Positions 59,401-64,000 of a stretch of DNA of 64,000 nucleotides are shown here, one piece after another. Position 1 is the first letter of the stretch, and the number at the start of each line of letters is the position of its first letter. Location: assembly GCA_034509755.1 (NCBI GenBank), contig CM067548.1, positions 8,267,188-8,331,187 on the forward strand. The letters are read 5' to 3'. Origin of the DNA: Anisodus tanguticus (taxonomy: Eukaryota; Streptophyta; Magnoliopsida; Solanales; Solanaceae). Position numbers and translations under genes: made by a program. Under the pieces are notes generated by a model. That model searched no databases. It was not told the DNA's origin and saw nothing but the letters and a program-made list of their open reading frames with translations.

Positions 59401-59810
59401 TCCTACTTTTTACTTTAGTATTTCAGTTGGTTGCACAGTCAAAACTACTCTCAAGCAAATAGAACTTGCTGTAGCATTTTTTACAGACAAGATTTATGCT
59501 GTCTTTAGTAGATTGCATCACAAATTTGTCTTTTAACTGACATGTTTCTTGGTTGAACGTTCTGTTCATATGTTGTTATTTTACTGCACTATTGTACTGT
59601 TGGTATATTCCTATTATATCAAAGGCCAAAAATAGTCAGAAAAAGGACGGGCTGTTGAAACATTAAAGGGAAATTTTCAGACTTTTGTTATTTGCTGTTG
59701 ATTTTATTGAATCTTCCCTACGTATGCAGGTTGATGCTGCTATTGTTAGGATAATGAAGACCAGAAAAGTGCTTAGTCATACCCTTTTGATAACTGAACT
59801 CTTTCAGCAG
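38150..59810 (+). CDS. CUL4: Cullin-4 (CRL4 ubiquitin ligase scaffold), 16 exons, 3' end outside window
   Basis: CUL4 holds DDB1 and its DCAF substrate receptors at the N terminus and the RING protein RBX1 at the C terminus. In plants CRL4 complexes (COP1/SPA, DET1-COP10-DDB1) act in light signalling and DNA repair, in the nucleus. Exons: 38150-38474, 48481-48596, 48667-49013, 49479-49659, 50328-50450, 50539-50826, 57005-57130, 57278-57379, 57458-57511, 58067-58173, 58256-58316, 58412-58543, 58635-58772, 58873-58953, 59306-59386, 59730-59810. All introns are GT-AG and phases agree, giving 781 open codons. The protein follows plant CUL4 as I know it, with no deletion. The start is ATG 38150; the in-frame TTG at 38141 is upstream leader. 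The neddylation lysine is codon 764 (VRIMKTR). The last ~37 codons of the winged helix are not in the window. Confidence 0.95.
38919..39317. mobile_element. MITE with terminal inverted repeats (CUL4 intron 1)
   Basis: Left GTGTGTTTGGTATGAAGGAA and right TTCCTTCATACCAAACACAC are perfect inverted repeats, continuing with GGAAAATATTTTCC-type blocks. About 400 bp, non-coding. The target duplication is unclear (AGTG on both sides at best). Probably a hAT-type MITE, judging by the ends only. Confidence 0.7.
39638..40330 (-). mobile_element. L1-like LINE 3' fragment (CUL4 intron 1)
   Basis: Minus strand. 40017-39712 encodes the end of the reverse-transcriptase C-terminal region (IWKIIPVCILWCGWMERN, a pattern I know from plant LINE ORF2 ends). 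A run of T at 39638-39650 represents its poly(A) tail. 5'-truncated and antisense to CUL4. Confidence 0.6.
40331..42899. other. CUL4 intron 1, repeat-derived sequence without genes
   Basis: No conserved frame. 40960-41380 holds a block rich in GCTTAAAGTG/AAGCGCTTTT-like words, probably an old repeat. 41490-41700 carries the AT-rich CCGTTTGACCATGAGAATT motif common in Solanaceae MITEs. A short ATATATATATAT run lies at 41970. Otherwise nothing recognised. Confidence 0.3.
42900..43590 (+). mobile_element. L1-like LINE 3' fragment with zf-RVT domain (CUL4 intron 1)
   Basis: Plus strand. DTFKWKAMTNGNFSVRSCY at 42966, then after a shift RRRGMQLCSRCPFCEECPEE, then HLFLHC, the Cys/His pattern of the LINE reverse-transcriptase zinc-binding domain. 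It ends near an A-run at 43583. Frameshifted and 5'-truncated. Confidence 0.7.
43780..46980 (+). mobile_element. L1-like LINE, heavily decayed (CUL4 intron 1)
   Basis: Plus strand. 43905-44010 reads KQGNRNTKFFLRIANVHMKN, the conserved stretch just before the reverse transcriptase. 45218-45480 reads KNYKPISPVGDIYKV, NRLK, then DATLLANKMV and KLD-EKAY-like blocks, which are the first reverse-transcriptase motifs. A C-terminal open piece follows at 46143-46478 (LSATWDKRDLRAFSNMY). Roughly 1 kb between the first two blocks (44050-45150) is rearranged or foreign. Many stops. Confidence 0.6.
46981..47670. other. CUL4 intron 1, AT-rich, no gene recognised
   Basis: No conserved frame or clear repeat ends. 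The blocks CATCCCTTTCAATTGG and AAGTCCCTTTCAATTAC are short direct repeats near 47520-47580. Confidence 0.35.
47675..47845 (-). mobile_element. SolS-type SINE, antisense (CUL4 intron 1)
   Basis: Read on the minus strand it holds an A-box-like TGGTCAATGAAG and a B-box GGTTCAAATTC, tRNA-derived promoter parts. These are followed by GGTGATTTCCTCTCATTTG and AGTTACCCGGTAGCAGGTAC, the body of Solanaceae SolS SINEs as I remember it. A diverged relative lies at 56440. Confidence 0.7.
48397..48451 (+). mobile_element. Extremely truncated TS SINE (21-bp stub) with its target duplication
   Basis: 48414-48434 is GTGCACCGGGCTGCCCTTTT plus T, the last bases of the TS SINE. It is flanked by AACAGTGTGTATGCTTA (48397-48413) and AACAATGTGTATGCTTA (48435-48451), a 17-bp duplication with one difference. 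The duplication shows it is a true insertion rather than a chance match. It sits 30 bases before CUL4 exon 2. Confidence 0.75.
48481..48596 (+). CDS. CUL4: CUL4 exon 2
   Basis: Codons 109-147: KPTLPTNFEENTWATLKSA to FEKLYQ, the first helices of the cullin N-terminal domain that contacts DDB1. The acceptor TTATTGAAG lies 46 bases after a SINE stub. Codon 109 (Ala) is split across the 10-kb intron 1. Confidence 0.94.
48667..49013 (+). CDS. CUL4: CUL4 exon 3: cullin repeat 1
   Basis: Codons 148-262 plus two bases: AVNDLCLHKMGGSLYQRIEK through CWQDFCDQMLMIRGIALYLD to LQMIETE. This is the strongly conserved first cullin repeat, the DDB1-binding part. Intron 2 before it is only 70 bp. Confidence 0.95.
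49479..49659 (+). CDS. CUL4: CUL4 exon 4
   Basis: Completes the split Arg codon 263 and encodes LGEAVDRTLLNHLLKMFTAL to SDVPDYLKHVE. Part of the second cullin repeat. Confidence 0.95.
49735..50035. mobile_element. Stowaway-like MITE, decayed (CUL4 intron 4)
   Basis: The left part TACTCCGTCTGTGTCAATTT and the right part GGAATGGAGAGAGTAA resemble Stowaway ends. The interior has two related blocks around CATAACATTTGTGTGGTTAT and CATAACATTTCTGTGGTTAT. A second end-like piece, GGATGGAGGGTGTA, is at 50249. Boundaries approximate. Confidence 0.5.
50328..50450 (+). CDS. CUL4: CUL4 exon 5
   Basis: Codons 324-364, VRLHEEHERCLIYLD to ISAILDK. The exon starts with GTG directly after CTGCAG. Arabidopsis has GRLHEE here and this gene VRLHEE; I recall the Val from other Solanaceae. 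Confidence 0.94.
50539..50826 (+). CDS. CUL4: CUL4 exon 6
   Basis: Codons 365-460, GFTVLMDGNRIEDLQRM to FEHLINIRQ. Third cullin repeat and entry to the cullin homology domain. Followed by the 6.2-kb intron 6, which carries hAT copy 4. Confidence 0.95.
51659..51666. repeat. 8-bp target-site duplication, left of hAT copy 4
   Basis: AATATAAG here and GATATAAG at 55022-55029 match at seven of eight bases. Confidence 0.75.
51667..55021 (-). mobile_element. hAT-superfamily transposon, copy 4 (CUL4 intron 6)
   Basis: A 3,355-bp element with ends TAGGGTTGTCCAACGGGGC and, read inward, TAGGGCTGTCCAGTGGGCC. It is antisense to CUL4 within the 6.2-kb intron 6. It belongs with copy 2 (TGTCCA ends), whereas copies 1 and 3 have TGGCCA ends. 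A G-run at 54821-54839 lies inside its right subterminal zone. Confidence 0.9.
52025..54434 (-). pseudogene. hAT transposase pseudogene (copy 4)
   Basis: Minus-strand start 54434 (MEGLKRMITGKGKGKGKGKG), stop TAA at 52025-52027. The Gly-Lys run comes from a CCCTTA repeat. The core is split over two open pieces, 53768-53490 (GFIHYIQETYNP) and 53515-53285 (RILAYRYIDDRHTGC, TITLDN). The TRWNSLY-like block (near 53110) and the dimerisation block (near 52340) remain. Compared with copy 2, about 18 bases (ending in a shift) are lost at 53555, and the BED-finger zone has stops. Not functional. Confidence 0.82.
55030..56200. other. CUL4 intron 6, right part, no gene recognised
   Basis: 55180-55560 is unusually GC-rich for the intron and may be a retroelement scrap, but no motif supports a family. 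A 27-base direct repeat, ACTGATAATAAAAGGAGCTT, occurs at 55759 and 55789. Nothing else seen. Confidence 0.35.
56205..56436. mobile_element. Stowaway-like MITE, decayed (CUL4 intron 6)
   Basis: The left CCATCCCAATTTATGTAATG and the right ACATAAATTGAAATAGAGGG form imperfect inverted repeats of the Stowaway kind, next to TA dinucleotides. Non-coding. Confidence 0.6.
56445..56632 (-). mobile_element. SolS-type SINE, antisense (CUL4 intron 6)
   Basis: On the minus strand: GTGGCCTAGTGATTAATGAA (A-box region), CTCGGGTATAAATCC (decayed B box), then GGCAAAAACACTAGGTGATT and GGTGGACAGAGTTACTCGG. Same family as 47675-47845. Confidence 0.7.
57005..57130 (+). CDS. CUL4: CUL4 exon 7: start of cullin homology domain
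   Basis: Codons 461-502, NRPAELIAKFLDEKLRAGNK to VLFRFIQ. The NRPAELIAKF block opens the conserved cullin homology domain. The acceptor TGAAATAG has a weak pyrimidine tract. Confidence 0.95.
57278..57379 (+). CDS. CUL4: CUL4 exon 8
   Basis: Codons 503-536, GKDVFEAFYKKDLAKRLLLG to KSMISK. This is the most conserved stretch across all cullins, part of the four-helix bundle. Confidence 0.95.
57458..57511 (+). CDS. CUL4: CUL4 exon 9
   Basis: Only 18 codons (537-554), LKTECGSQFTNKLEGMFK, phase 0 at both sides. The small size makes it easy for gene finders to miss. Confidence 0.95.
58067..58173 (+). CDS. CUL4: CUL4 exon 10
   Basis: Codons 555-589 plus two bases, DIELSKEINESFKQSSQAR to SVHVLTM. 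Acceptor TTTTGTCCAG; the donor GG|GTAAGT splits the Gly codon 590. Confidence 0.95.
58256..58316 (+). CDS. CUL4: CUL4 exon 11
   Basis: Codons 590-610, GYWPTYPPMDVRLPHELNVYQ, part of the alpha/beta domain that receives the RBX1 beta-strand. Confidence 0.95.
58412..58543 (+). CDS. CUL4: CUL4 exon 12
   Basis: Codons 611-654, DIFKEFYLSKYSGRRLMWQ to KKELAVSLFQ. Alpha/beta domain. Confidence 0.95.
58635..58772 (+). CDS. CUL4: CUL4 exon 13
   Basis: Codons 655-700, TVVLMLFNDAEKLSFQDIKE to GKVRVLQK. First winged-helix-type segment of the C-terminal region. Confidence 0.95.
58873..58953 (+). CDS. CUL4: CUL4 exon 14
   Basis: Codons 701-727, IPKGREVEDDDTFVFNEQ to YRIK. Followed by intron 14, which carries a TS SINE and a TA run up to the next acceptor. 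Confidence 0.95.
59006..59223 (+). mobile_element. TS SINE, full length, with target duplication (CUL4 intron 14)
   Basis: 59025-59204 reads GGAGCCTTGGAGTAACTGG, GGTCACGGGTTCAAGCCGTG (B box), GGTAAGGCTGCGTACAATAG, TTCCCCGGACCC and GCTTAGTGCACCGGGCTGCC, then TTTT: the tobacco TS SINE from end to end. It is flanked by AGACAATGCATCACCTGAA (59006-59024) and AGACAATGCCATCACCTCAA. Same direction as CUL4. Confidence 0.95.
59276..59303. repeat. (TA)n microsatellite at the CUL4 exon 15 acceptor
   Basis: About 12-13 TA units run directly into the CAG acceptor at 59305. There is no pyrimidine tract between the run and the exon. Confidence 0.9.
59306..59386 (+). CDS. CUL4: CUL4 exon 15
   Basis: Codons 728-754, VNAIQMKETVEENTSTTERV to DRQYQ. 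The acceptor is TATATATACAG, the end of a TA microsatellite instead of a pyrimidine tract. Confidence 0.94.
59730..59810 (+). CDS. CUL4: CUL4 exon 16: neddylation site
   Basis: Codons 755-781, VDAAIVRIMKTRKVLSHTLL to ELFQQ. The Lys at 59757-59759 (codon 764) matches the cullin lysine that receives NEDD8/RUB1, which activates the ligase. The donor CAG|GTAATG is normal. The expected next exon (LKFPIKPADLKKRIES onward) was searched for by eye up to 64000 and not found. Confidence 0.95.
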
Positions 59811-60690
59811 GTAATGAAACTTTTGACCTTGTTGTTTAAACCCAGTAACTGTTAATCCTTGAGCTTGGAATGGATCTGGTGCCTGCTCCCACTCCCACCT
59901 TGAGGAGGATTCAGATGCCCAAACTCTGTGTGAGGTTGTGAACTAGTACGTGCATACTGAATGGTCTGGATTCAGACATAGGATTAACTGATAGGTGTTG
60001 AAAACTGAGCACAATAGGGGATAACAGAGAGGTCATAGAAAGCTCTGAGCACGTCTCAAATAATTTAAAGTACTAATATATAGTATAAATGTGGCCTTGG
60101 GGGGGGGGGGGGGGGGGGGTTAGAATTGGAGTAATAATCTTGGGAACATATCTTAGTAAAGGTGATACTAGGTGAATTCTTCCCTTTGCTCAAGTTTTGG
60201 GTGGTAGAGTTATGTTGTACCTGTTCTATGTAGATAGTAGGTAATCAATAGATTAGTCGAGGTGTGTGTAAACTATTTTGAAGACCACCGTTATTCAAAA
60301 GAAATGTACCTACAATTTTCACCTTAGATGAAATGTCTTTCCGAGTTTCTGAAACAACAAAAAATTATTAATGAAAGCAAAGTAGGAAAAAAACATTGAA
60401 CATTTCTAGTATGCTGCTGCCAGGCGCCATACATGTATTGGAAATCTGAGCACTGAGTTAACTAAATGTTTTCCCAGTGAACTTAAATAAATAAGAAGCC
60501 TTCAGTTCAAAGTACAACCAAAATAAATATTCAATTCCAAACAGTGACCTCTATGTTTTTGAAATGGAAACAACTACTTCTATCTTGTTCACTAAAGCAA
60601 ATACAATTATGCTTTTTCTGAGGCAAATAGTTATTAATGAGAAGATATAGGTAATGTTGAGGATGAGGAAATCTACTAGATGAAGAAATG
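59811..60690. other. CUL4 intron 16, first part, no gene recognised
   Basis: AT-rich intron sequence. Contains an uninterrupted run of 21 G at 60099-60119. No coding exon matching the CUL4 C terminus. Confidence 0.5.
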
Positions 60691-60694
60691 AAAT

Positions 60695-61690
60695 GAATCC
60701 AACAACAAAAAACCCAATGTAATTCCAAAAGTGGGATCTGAGGAGGGTAGAGTGTACGCAGGCCTTACCCCTATCTTGGGATAAAGAGGTTTCCGATAGA
60801 CCCTCGGCTCAAGGTTAGCAAGTGAAAACAGTTCAGGAAAAAGAAAAAACGGAGGCAAAGAAGTCGTGACAAAATACTATAGAAAACATGACAAATCATA
60901 CTGAAAAGGAAACAATAATTACAACAAAATTGTAGGATACCAAAATACAAGAAACATATAGTAACATAAATCGAAGGACAAGAAGCTACAAGAGTAATAC
61001 TATGACCACTAGTATGGATGGATGGATAAGCAAGACAACTCTCTACCTACTAACCTTCTATCCTAATCTGTGTCCCTCTACAATCTCCTATCTAAGGTCA
61101 TTTCCTCGGTAAGCTGAAACTGCATCATGTCCTGTCTAATCACCTCTCCCAAATACTTCTTCGGCCTGCCTCTACCTCTACTGAAATCGTGCATAGCCAA
61201 CCTCTCACCTTCCCACTGGGCATCTGTGCCTGTCCTACTCACATGCTCGAATCATAGTAGTCTCGTTTCCCGCATCTAGTCATCCACCAATGCCATCGTC
61301 ATTTCTAATTCTATCTCTCCTAAATGCCCACACATCCATCGCAACATCATCATTTTCCCAACTTTCATTTTCTGAACATGAGAATTCTTGATTGGCCAAC
61401 ACTCCAACCCATACAACATAATTGGTCTAACCACTAATATATAGAACTTGCATTTAAGTTTTGGTTGTATCTTATTGTCGCACAATACTCCAGAGGCGAG
61501 CCTCCGTTTCATCAACCCTGCATCGATACATGTGTGACATCATTGCCGATCTCCCAATTTCCTTGGATAATAGACAGAAGATACTTGGAACATTATCTCT
61601 TATGGATGACCTGGGTATCAAGCCTCACTTCCATGCCAACTTCACGTGTTATGTTACTGAACTTAAAAAGCATGAAGCTAGTAGTTACCT
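60695..61690 (-). mobile_element. RTE-clade LINE 3' fragment (CUL4 intron 16)
   Basis: Minus strand. 61515-61276 encodes RRLASGVLCDNKIQPKLKCK, then VVRPIMLYGLECW and MLRWMCGH, the C-terminal part of the same LINE family as at 15091-18430. Its tail (60727-60815) has GTAGAGTGTACGCAGGCC and GATAGACCCTCGGCTC, also known from Au-type SINEs. 5'-truncated and antisense to CUL4. Confidence 0.75.
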
Positions 61691-61960
61691 ACTTGAAAGT
61701 TAAGATAATGTCTTCTAAACCACTAAAAGTCCATCACGTTTGAACTTATAAGTTCGAGAGAATTATTATTTTCTTGGAATAGACAATAGGGGAATAACAA
61801 TGAAAATCTAATACAATTTTACTGAATCATTGTAGGGATGTGAAATCAGCTATTTGCCAAAATAATTTTCATATTTTATCTTCTACAACTTTATTTTATT
61901 TGGTTCAACTATTTTCACCTTGTCAGTGATCAATTCATCTTTAGTTGGGTTAGTGTGCAT
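61691..61960. other. Intron or spacer, nothing recognised
   Basis: AT-rich, no frame, no repeat ends seen. Confidence 0.3.
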
Positions 61961-63560
61961 GATGGAAATAAGGGACCAAACTTAACTCCTTTTGTTAATC
62001 TCATAATCAAAGGATCGATGGTGAAGATATGGGGTCATGGATCCTCGATGAAAGGCAAAGAAGTATATGGAATATGGGATGGGTTAGGTTCTATCACTTG
62101 AAGGTCTTATAGTGTAAGTTTATTTGGCCTTATTTGTGGTCTTGGCCGAGACCGTGCACTACTTATTTATATTGTCTTTATTTTCTATCCTACCTAGTGA
62201 TATTAGGATGTCTTAAGAATGGTAAAACCCTTAGGTTGATTTAGGACACATTCATTACTTGTAATGAGAGCATGAAGGCCGAGGAGGAACAATGCCAAGT
62301 TGGCGAAGACAAGGGAACCTAAACCGAGAAGCCAACATGGCAAGAACAAACAATGACATGGCTAACAAGATGGCACAGACAAGAACCTTATAAGGTCAAG
62401 GTAGAATCGGTTAGGGGAGTTGGAAGGGTGGCCGAATGACCAAGGCAAGAATGAAGTCTCCAAGGTCTTGAAATCACAAGGGTCATCTCGGCCAATGCAA
62501 TGTAGATGTGAAGAGGATGAAGTTTTATCAAGTCTCAAAACTAAACCAAGTTCCTTTCACATGCCTTCACCAATGCCGAAGCCTCAACTTGTGCTCCAAG
62601 ACCACAAGTCCTCTTCCATGTTCCCATTCGGCCGCGAAGTGTAACTTGTGTCCCTTTAATTGCTTTCTAGAGTGGTCCTCATCTCACTATAAATAGGACC
62701 CTTAGGATGAATGTAAAGATCAGTTTTTGAAGTTTATATAATATATATCTTTAAGTTCTCAACTTGTGTGTTGAAGCTTGTCGATCCTTGTGTGGATCAA
62801 ACTCGTTCGGCGCAAGTATAGACTAGGACTTGTGTGACCTAGCCTTTACCCAAGCTTGAAGAACACCCTTGGTAGTAAACGAAGGTTGATTCTTGTGTGA
62901 ATCAACTTAGTCCAAGTCTCGGGAGCAACAAGGGCATAGATCACCCTCACTTGGCTAGTTCACGGGCATTGCACATCGCAAACCCCGGTCTTGACCTTGT
63001 GGTATTGATCACATTATCCTTGGTGTCGATACGGGCAGTAAAACCCTTGTATCTCTATCCTTGGAGCTATCCTCCATGCTCCATCAACATCACAACCATC
63101 ACCACCACCAAGTACTTCAACAAAATCGAACCAACCAACACTTGTTGTGTCCCCGTATTGCGCATCATATTCCGTGTTCCTTCCTCAACCAAACCACTTC
63201 AAACCTTTCACCACTACATCCCAAAACACGTCCCTAACCTCCACTATAAAGACCATTACCCGAAACCACCCATACTTACCCGTCCATATCTGAGCTAACC
63301 TTATCGAGGCCTCACTGGTTCGGTTCATTTCCGCGACCTTGCCACCACCAAGCCATCAAGGTCCGAGCATATTCCTAACCCTCAACCCACCCGTGACAAC
63401 CCCTCAAGACGCCTTACGCCGGTTCCCACTATAAACACCCGAAACAGCCTCCCATACTCCACATATACGACCAACTCAAGAAACCAAACACCCCTACTTG
63501 TGCCCTCAATTTTGGATCTACCTGAATATCCTCCACACCCGACCCATTTAACCAACATCA
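61961..63560 (+). mobile_element. Unclassified LTR-retroelement-like sequence with TATA box
   Basis: Less AT-rich than its surroundings. TATAAATA at 62688-62695 in the context CACTATAAATAGGACCC is a strong TATA box of the kind found in plant LTRs, followed by repeated words (CTTGTGTGTTGAAGC, CTTGTGTGGATCAAAC, CTTGTGTGAATCAAC). The open frames at 62420-63300 are not recognisably gag or pol. LTR boundaries and primer site were not found. Confidence 0.35.
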
Positions 63561-64000
63561 CCCCTCCTTATATCCATCAGTGCACTTTTGCTAAGTTTGA
63601 TGACGAAAAGACGTTGCTATCTGATTGTCAAGACTTTATTGTGTTCAATATGATTCAATGAGTTTATTGATAGTTAGGATAGGGATTATGTTCTCATGTA
63701 CACTGAAAACAACAATATTACGACATTGTGAGCGGTTTTGACTCTAATAGTTGATATCTTTAATTTTGTGTCTTTCATAGTCAAGCAAATCTTAGACATA
63801 ACATTTGTTTCCACGTACCATAGTTTACTCTCTTGTAATGATGGAAGGGTAGAGGGGCGGGCTTTTATCCACCGAGTTTCAAACCGTGTGCCGCTTGGTT
63901 CTCAGGGATTTATTGGTTATAAAAAAAAACATATTGCTGTTCTTGAAGAAATATTTATAAGTGTTGTAAAATCATTGCTACAAATATGAGTGTTTTTTGG
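63561..64000. other. Right edge of window, no gene recognised
   Basis: An open frame of 83 codons at 63738-63989 has no recognisable motif. No CUL4 exon 17 found. Confidence 0.3.

Noticed and set aside
1..64000. CRISPR arrays, rRNA genes, bacterial operons
   Set aside because: None seen. The tandem arrays present (18930, 30706) lack spacer structure, and the gene organisation is that of a plant nucleus.

Overview
The window is plant nuclear DNA, most likely from a member of the Solanaceae. Evidence: one multi-exon host gene (CUL4) with plant-style GT-AG introns, an almost complete tobacco-type TS SINE, antisense SolS-type SINEs, Stowaway MITEs, and nested LTR, LINE, hAT, CACTA and Mutator-like sequence throughout. 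The coding content fits no bacterium or animal. The species is not determined.

Layout. 1-2605: Tat/Ogre-like LTR sequence on the minus strand with an Arg-type primer binding site. 2614-6045 and 6054-~9576: two decayed hAT transposons abutting at a shared 8-bp target site. ~9577-10640: minus-strand exons resembling a Mutator-like transposase N terminus. 10640-11524: a second Tat/Ogre-like LTR in the opposite direction. 11528-26123: a 14.6-kb CACTA-type element inserted at the end of that LTR. The CACTA carries a third hAT (perfect 8-bp TSD), a nearly full-length RTE LINE, a Stowaway MITE, an element with ~110-bp inverted repeats, the last four exons of an unrecognised spliced gene, a broken AP2/ERF fragment and a 1.2-kb element with ~46-bp inverted repeats. 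26204-37813: LTR sequence of the Solanaceae Del/Tekay kind in two partial copies, broken by an L1-like LINE and by two head-to-head fragments of a retroelement or pararetrovirus-like sequence.

38150 to the right edge: CUL4, the cullin-4 scaffold of CRL4 (DDB1-containing) ubiquitin ligases. Sixteen exons can be placed to the base. They join in one open frame of 781 codons, ending inside the C-terminal winged-helix domain just after the neddylation lysine. The last ~37 codons are not in the window, so intron 16 is longer than 4.1 kb or the gene is broken. Introns 1 (10.0 kb), 6 (6.2 kb) and 16 have grown by insertion of LINEs, SINEs, MITEs and a fourth hAT; the other introns are 70-670 bp.

CUL4 is the only gene here with evidence of being intact. 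The transposon coding regions all contain stops, frameshifts, deletions or lost catalytic residues. The most unusual objects are the exon set and AP2 fragment carried by the CACTA element, the hAT family with CGGG-rich ends and a conserved B-box-like motif, and the head-to-head retroelement junction at a primer-binding-site-like sequence.
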